From Buddleja alternifolia (taxonomy: Eukaryota; Streptophyta; Magnoliopsida; Lamiales; Scrophulariaceae), in NCBI GenBank assembly GCA_019426215.1, contig CM033392.1:34020814-34084813 (forward strand): a DNA stretch of 64,000 bases, read 5' to 3'. Under the pieces are notes generated by a model. That model did not search any database, was not told the DNA's origin, and was given only the letters and a program-made list of their open reading frames with translations. Shown here piece after piece: positions 58,801 through 64,000 of the stretch. The position numbers were made by a program, and so were the translations under genes. Within the stretch, counting starts at the first letter, position 1; each line of letters begins with the position of its first letter.

Positions 58801-61465
58801 TTAAGCGTTTAAATCGATCATACCTAATTCACTTCTCAAAGTAAGAAAGTGTTGTTCGCTGAGCGCTTTGGTGAAGATATCTGCAAATTGTTTGTCAGTT
58901 CCAATAAAGTGCATGGAGATATCTTTCTTTTGAACATGGTCACGAAGAAAATGGTATCTAATGTCAATATGTTTGGTTCTGGAATGAAGAAAAGGGTTTT
59001 GAGTCATGGCTAGAGCGCTTTGGTTATCACAATGAATGGGGGTTGGACCTAGAATTGTACCATAATCTCTAAGTTGTTGCCTCATCCATAACACTTGTGC
59101 ACAACAACTTGCTGTAGCTACATACTCAGCTTCGGATGTGGAGGTAGCTATCGATTGTTGTTTCTAACTATGCCATGAAACTAACCTATCACCTAGAAAT
59201 TGACATGTACCACTAGTACTCTTACGATCTATTTTGCAACCTGCAAAATCTGCATCTGAGTAGCCAATTAATTCAAAAGGAGAGTCCCTTGGATACCATA
59301 AGCCCACATTTTGTGTGCCTTTTAGGTATTTAAAGATCTTCTTGGCAACAATAAGGTGTGACTCTTTAGGATCAGCTTGAAAACGTTCACACATGCATAC
59401 CAAAAACATAATATGAGGTCTATTGGCAGTAAGATAAAGAAGTGACCCAATGATACCTCTATAGTTAGTGATATCAACATTCTTCCCACTTTCATCTTTA
59501 TCTAACTTAAGCGTTTGGCTCATTGGAATTTTTGAATATGATACATTTTCCATGCCAAATTTCTTAATCATATCACGTGTGTATTTAGCTTGGTTTATAA
59601 ATATGCCATTAGGGAGTTGTTTAACTTGTAATCCTAAGAAGAAAGTTAATTCACCCATCATGCTCATTTCAAATTGTTCTTGCATCATTTTCAAAAATTT
59701 CTCACACAGACACTTGTTAGTAGAACCAAATATGATATCATCAACATAAATTTAGACTAAGAGAATATCTTCTTCATTGGTAATTTTAAATAACGTTGTA
59801 TCAACGCTGCCTTTTGAATAGCCTTTACCAATAAGAAAAATACAGAGAGTGTCATACCATGCTCGGGGTGCGTGCTTAAGCCCATAAAGTGTTTTATCTA
59901 GCTTGTAAACCATACCCTTACCATGGTTGTTGATGAATCCTGGTGGTTGATCCACATATACCTTTTCTTGGAGTTTACCATTCAGAAAGGCACTCTTCAC
60001 GTCCATTTGATACAGAGTAAACTTGTTGAATGCTGCATACACTAGAAACATGCGAATTGCTTCAAGACAGGCGACAGGAGCATATGTCTCATCAAAATCA
60101 ATACCCTCTTCTTGGCAATAACCTTGAGCTACGAGTCTAGCCTTGTTCCTTATCACAATGCCATTCTCATCCATCTTGTTTCTATAGACCCATCTAGTTC
60201 CAATAACTCCTTGGTGAGTTGGTCTTGGTACTAGCGTCCAAATCTTACTACGCTCAAACTGATTAAGCTCTTCTTGCATAGCTTCAATCCAACTTGGATC
60301 GCTTAGCGCCTCATCCACTTTCTTAGGCTCCATTTGAGATAGAGAGCTTGCGAACATATCCTCATTAACTGTAGTGGCTCTAGTCCTAACAGGCGTTTCA
60401 ATATCTCCAATAATGTGCTTAGGTGGATGATCACGCAGCCATAGTCTATCTAGTTGGAAAAGGTTAAGAGGTTGAACAAGCGCTTGACGATCAGACGCTT
60501 GACTACCCTCTTGCTTAGGCGCTTCAAGTTCACTGATTTTTGTTTGCTCTTGATGATCACTCTCTTCATGATCATCAGCAGATCTTACATTGTTATCCAA
60601 AATAATCTCACTAGTGATCTTAGGAGGTGGGACTGAGATCTCATCATCGTCGTCACTATCTTCATCAATGGTAATCTTAGACGCTTGATGACATAAATTT
60701 TCAACTCCTATATCATTCATATTAACCTTACTCAGTTCTTGGTTATCTCAAAAACAACAGTTCTTGGATCTTGTTTAGGATGCAAAAATTATTTAAGCCT
60801 AGAAAGATTCCCTCATCAGGATCAAATGTTAGGCTTTGGGATCCATTATTATGGATAAAACATTTAGAACCAAAACGTGAAAATATGAAACACGTCCCTT
60901 GAATAGATTCCCCATGTTGACCTTCGATAGAGCAAGCTTGATTCTGCTAACTTCAAGTATTTAAAGGTAGATAGATGAGGTTTTCTCTTGAAAAAACTTG
61001 TTTATTTCCGTGAATAGTCTTTTGGTAATCCCTCTACAAGATTTAGCCTGAGAGATTGAAGTTGAGGTGATTCATTTTTCTATGCCTAACCAACCCATCC
61101 AAACTTTCAAGGAACATCAATCTACCAAATGTTCTTTTACCTTTCAATTTAGTAGACTTAGTCTTAGCATCATTTATATAGCAACAGTCGCTTGAGAACA
61201 TGACTTCAAAGCCTTTATCACAAAATTGACTTATGCTTAATAAATTGTGCTTCAGACCCTCAACCTAATAAACATCATTTATCATGATGTTCCCCCTATG
61301 CCCAGTACCTGTACCTTTGGTTTTACCTTTGGATTTGTCACCAAATACAACCTGAGGACCATTAGCATCTTGATAGTTGATCAAAAGATCCTTGGAACCA
61401 GTCTTGTGCCTTGACGATCCACTATCAAAGTACCAAACAGATGTATCGGCTTTAGCTCTAGGTAC
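58801..61465 (-). pseudogene. pol: D2 pol
   Basis: RNase H and RT as in D1. An extra TAG at 59164-59166 replaces the CAG found in D1 (39640-39642), in the HSQKQQ motif of RNase H. The TAA before YVDDI is shared with D1, so it predates the duplication. The integrase and pre-integrase part is disrupted by the block at 60745-61125. Confidence 0.8.
60745..61125. other. Block of scattered small deletions and shuffled words in D2
   Basis: Compared with 41225-41835 in D1, this block has lost about 230 bp in many separate short pieces, while the bases between them match exactly. Words such as GAATAGATTCCCC and ACCTTCGAT appear about 150 bp away from their D1 position. Sequence on both sides is again nearly identical. 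This may be a real rearrangement or an assembly or consensus error. Confidence 0.7.
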
Positions 61466-61639
61466 CTAGAATCAAAAGGAAGTTCTATTTCTGTTTAGGT
61501 ACCCATTGTTGCTTGGGTCCTTTACCATTAGGAGCATTGTTAGTTTGAATTAGAACTTTAGGAACTCATATTTGCCTAGTCTTCATTGTCGGAATACTGG
61601 CCTTCTTGGGTTTCACATTGTTTTGTGTGTGCTTTTTGT

Positions 61640-61860
61640 TCACCTTGTGTTGTGTGTGTTGTTTGGGTGTATATTAATATCCTCGATTATAATAGTAATC
61701 ATAATCATCATAATAGCGATAATATGATCTAAACCGTTGTGGATATTGACGCTGGTATTTCCTTGGGGCTGGCTTGGGTTGCGCTTTTGGTGCTGTACGC
61801 TTAGCGCTTGATTCACAGTGGTTAGATTTATCCTTCGCCTTTTGAGCGTTTGGATGAACC
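61640..61860 (-). pseudogene. gag: D2 gag, C-terminal fragment
   Basis: Lys/Pro/Gln-rich nucleic-acid-binding tail with Tyr/Asp repeats. It is separated from the rest of gag (63459 onward) by the solo LTR. Target duplication GAACC: 61856-61860 and 63454-63458. Confidence 0.75.
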
Positions 61861-63453
61861 TGACACGACAAAATTCGAGCAAGAGAACTAGGTCGCGTAA
61901 GTAGTAAAGTGGATTTCTAAGTCCGGGGTTATCGTATCCGCAGGGACAACTATAATCTAAGTACCAAGACTACTATATTACTCAATTCTAAGTTAAATTG
62001 GTCGATAGAAAGGTTGATTAACTAATTAATAAATACTAGAAAATAAACTAAGGCAACGTCACACCAAATAAAGGGAGGAAACAATAGAGAGAAGCGATCA
62101 ACGCACATGGTTCAACCGATTATGCATTTAGATTGTGATTTAGGTTCTATTGGATTATTAGATTGATTTAGCTAAGGCGAAATTCCCTAACGTACGTACT
62201 ACCCAATCTCTTGGCATAGCAACCCTACCCTTGGTAACGATTTCCTATATATCTCTATATGAAAACCCGATTAACGAGGATGCATTTAAGGTCTAGGAAT
62301 TCCCCACGTGAATGGAAAGCCACCTAAAGAAACCGAGTCTATCTCTAGTCGGTTTAACTATAGGTATTCAATGTTTATATCTTCCCTAGGTTATTATCTC
62401 TCGATCTCTAACCTAGGCATTTTATCAAACACTTGGTGATCAAGCAAATGTAGCATTGAGATCAAATATTGAATACATAGCTAAAACCAAAATTAATCCA
62501 ATAAACACCAACAAATCAACAATCAAAATAACATAAACGGCCTATCCATGGTCTCAATCAAACAAGTTTAGCTCATATTCATGTCAAAAGAGCAAATATA
62601 AATCATACAAGTCATAGGAGATTTGAACAAATTCAAGAAACAAATATGTAAAAACTCCCTAATTCTTGTAGAGATGTGGATTCCTTGTTGAATTCTCCAT
62701 GTTTTGACCTTTAATCTTCTCTTCTAAGCTCTCCCTCTCTCTATTTTCGTGTGGTTGCTGATATCCAAGGTGAGTTAGGGTAAAAAATGGCTAAAAGGGG
62801 TATTTATAGACCAACCCGCTGCCTCGAACGCCGCGGAGTTCGCTTGTTGAACGCCGCGGCGTTGGCTACTGCATGTGAACGCCGCGGCGTTCGTGGATGA
62901 ACGCCGCGGCGTTCGTCCCCTGCTGCTCCAGCCAGTTTTGGTAAACTTCGCATAACTTTCTCTACCGATGTCGGAATTCACTGATTCAAGTTGCTGTAGA
63001 ATCCTAAAACAAAGATCTACAACTCTCCAGAAGATACTAGGGCCGAAATCAAACGTTAAAGATGACAAAATTGTCTCACAAGTCACTGAATGAGAAAACT
63101 CCATCGTAAGACGTCTCTTCCGATGACGTTTTCACCTCCTTCCGTACATATCTGATCTTTGTCTTCAACATAAGAAATGTACCTTTGCCTCTTATCTTTC
63201 TATTGGTAAATCAAGTGTGTAATTTGGACATGGGTAGAGAACTTTATTCAATAAACTCTATCACTGCGCAGACAGTTTGTATCTTTATGCATGATTTACC
63301 TTCAATCCTTGTTCTTTTCCTCCAAATGTTATGTTATTCTACAAAATATGAGAAGACAAGGATCAAAGCATCATATATGATCAAATTATCAAGGAAACAA
63401 TCAAAACTAAGTCGATAAACGGGGGAAAACTAGTGTAAAAATAACATATATCA
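61861..63453 (-). mobile_element. Gypsy-type solo LTR
   Basis: 1,593 bp, TGACACGACAA to ATATATCA, flanked by a perfect 5-bp duplication GAACC (61856-61860 and 63454-63458). No internal region remains, which is the usual product of recombination between two LTRs. The left end resembles gypsy B's LTR (TGACACG; GGTTATCGTATCCGCAGGGA near 61928-61947), so I infer minus orientation and an Athila-like family. It contains four GC-rich palindromes (62825-62914). It is absent from D1, so it arrived after the duplication. Confidence 0.85.
62825..62914. repeat. Four GAACGCCGCGGCGTTC palindromes in the solo LTR
   Basis: Copies start at about 62826, 62849, 62877 and 62899. The last two are perfect 16-bp palindromes, the second is perfect over 14 bp and the first has one change. 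Each contains CCGCGG. Spacing is about 22-28 bp. Confidence 0.85.
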
Positions 63454-63458
63454 GAACC

Positions 63459-64000
63459 CGTCTTTGTGAATCATTTGCCTTTGCCTTACCCTTGCCTAAG
63501 TTAGCTTTGGATTTCTCATTTGGCCTTGTACCATTGTCGCCTGGTCCAACATGTGTTTGACTTTGTGAACCTTCTTCAACAAAGAAAACACCCTTTCCTT
63601 TGTTGTTTGCCGTAACATTAGGTTTGTTTGGTTGTTTACCCAATTTATTGCATCCTAAACCGGTCTTTTCACCAAATAACCTTGTTACCTCAGTCACATT
63701 ATCTAGCTTTCTTGACGCTTTAAACAATGATGAGACGAGCTGTTCTGATTTAGCAAGTCTAGCGATCAGCTCAACTTCTCTATTGACTATTATATCAAGA
63801 TCACTTTTCAACTGGATTATTTCACTCTCAAGCGATTGGTTTTCTCAATGAATTGTTGTTGAACTTGCAACTCTGCTTTGAGCGTCACTTTATCACTTGT
63901 GAGCGATGAAATAATATCAAAGTAATTTTGGTATAATTTGGCGGCATCTTTACAATCATTATAATATTCTCTGACTTTGTCATGTAATTCTTCATAAGAA
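63459..64000 (-). pseudogene. gag: D2 gag, central part (runs out of window)
   Basis: Counterpart of D1 42560-43110: a coiled-coil-like segment and Lys/Asn-rich linker. The frame shift near 63820 is shared with D1. The start of gag lies beyond the window. Confidence 0.75.

Larger units (their letters stand above)
54624..64000. repeat. Segmental duplication, copy 2
   Basis: Direct repeat of 35102 onward. It starts inside the minisatellite arm at a short TGTAAAT shared by both flanks and runs to the window end. It differs from copy 1 by the solo LTR (61861-63453), the altered block at 60745-61125 and scattered substitutions. Confidence 0.85.
55461..64000 (-). mobile_element. 3'-truncated SIRE-like copia copy D2 (runs out of window)
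   Basis: Duplicate of D1 with the same truncation point. Minus strand: gag (64000 to 63459 and 61860 to about 61640), pol, spacer, env-like region. The 5' LTR lies beyond the window. It carries the solo LTR at 61861-63453. Confidence 0.85.

Overview
The window reads as a gene-poor, transposon-dense stretch of a eudicot plant nuclear genome. The evidence is plant-type Ty1/copia and Ty3/gypsy LTR retrotransposons, a Mutator-like terminal-inverted-repeat element, a plant MATE (DETOXIFICATION) transporter gene with six recognisable exons, and remains of a plant mobile domain (PMD)-like gene. The DNA is mostly AT-rich. Species cannot be told from the sequence.

Layout, left to right. 1-1469 looks like the end of a copia-type LTR. 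1470-3776 and 34363-34968 are two halves of one minus-strand PMD-like pseudogene, split by a 30.6 kb nested block (3782-34357) with a 5-bp target duplication, GGTAA. The outer element of the block is a SIRE-like Ty1/copia element (A) with LTRs, an initiator tRNA-Met type primer site, gag-pol and a long extra 'env-like' region. A minus-strand Athila-type gypsy element (B, 5954-21707) sits in its gag. Inside B's own 5' LTR sits a plus-strand, RT-less Athila-type element (C, 13558-21401, target duplication CCAGG). A 1.19 kb Mutator-like element (26480-27667, 9-bp duplication) lies between pol and the env-like region of A. The inferred insertion order is A, then B, then C; the Mutator-like element also came after A.

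35102-46042 is a 3'-truncated, minus-strand SIRE-like copy (D1) with about 0.8 kb of flank. 54624-64000 repeats the same segment in the same orientation (D2), about 19.52 kb away, with the same truncation and flank. This is a segmental duplication, not two insertions. Between the copies lie the MATE gene (46708-51467, minus) and a 2.3 kb minisatellite made of two opposed arms (52290-54620) that runs straight into the D2 breakpoint. D2 alone carries a 1.6 kb gypsy solo LTR (61861-63453) and a block of scattered small deletions (60745-61125).

Only the MATE gene looks like a working host gene, and even its last exon is uncertain. Every retroelement coding region I read carries stops, frameshifts or deletions. 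The most interesting signals are: a GT-AG intron at the same position and phase in the env-like regions of SIRE elements A and D; a near-identical 48-nt block with a perfect hairpin just after pol in elements B and C; family-specific GC-rich palindromes in three gypsy LTR families; and nonsense codons that nearly all fit C-to-T or G-to-A changes.
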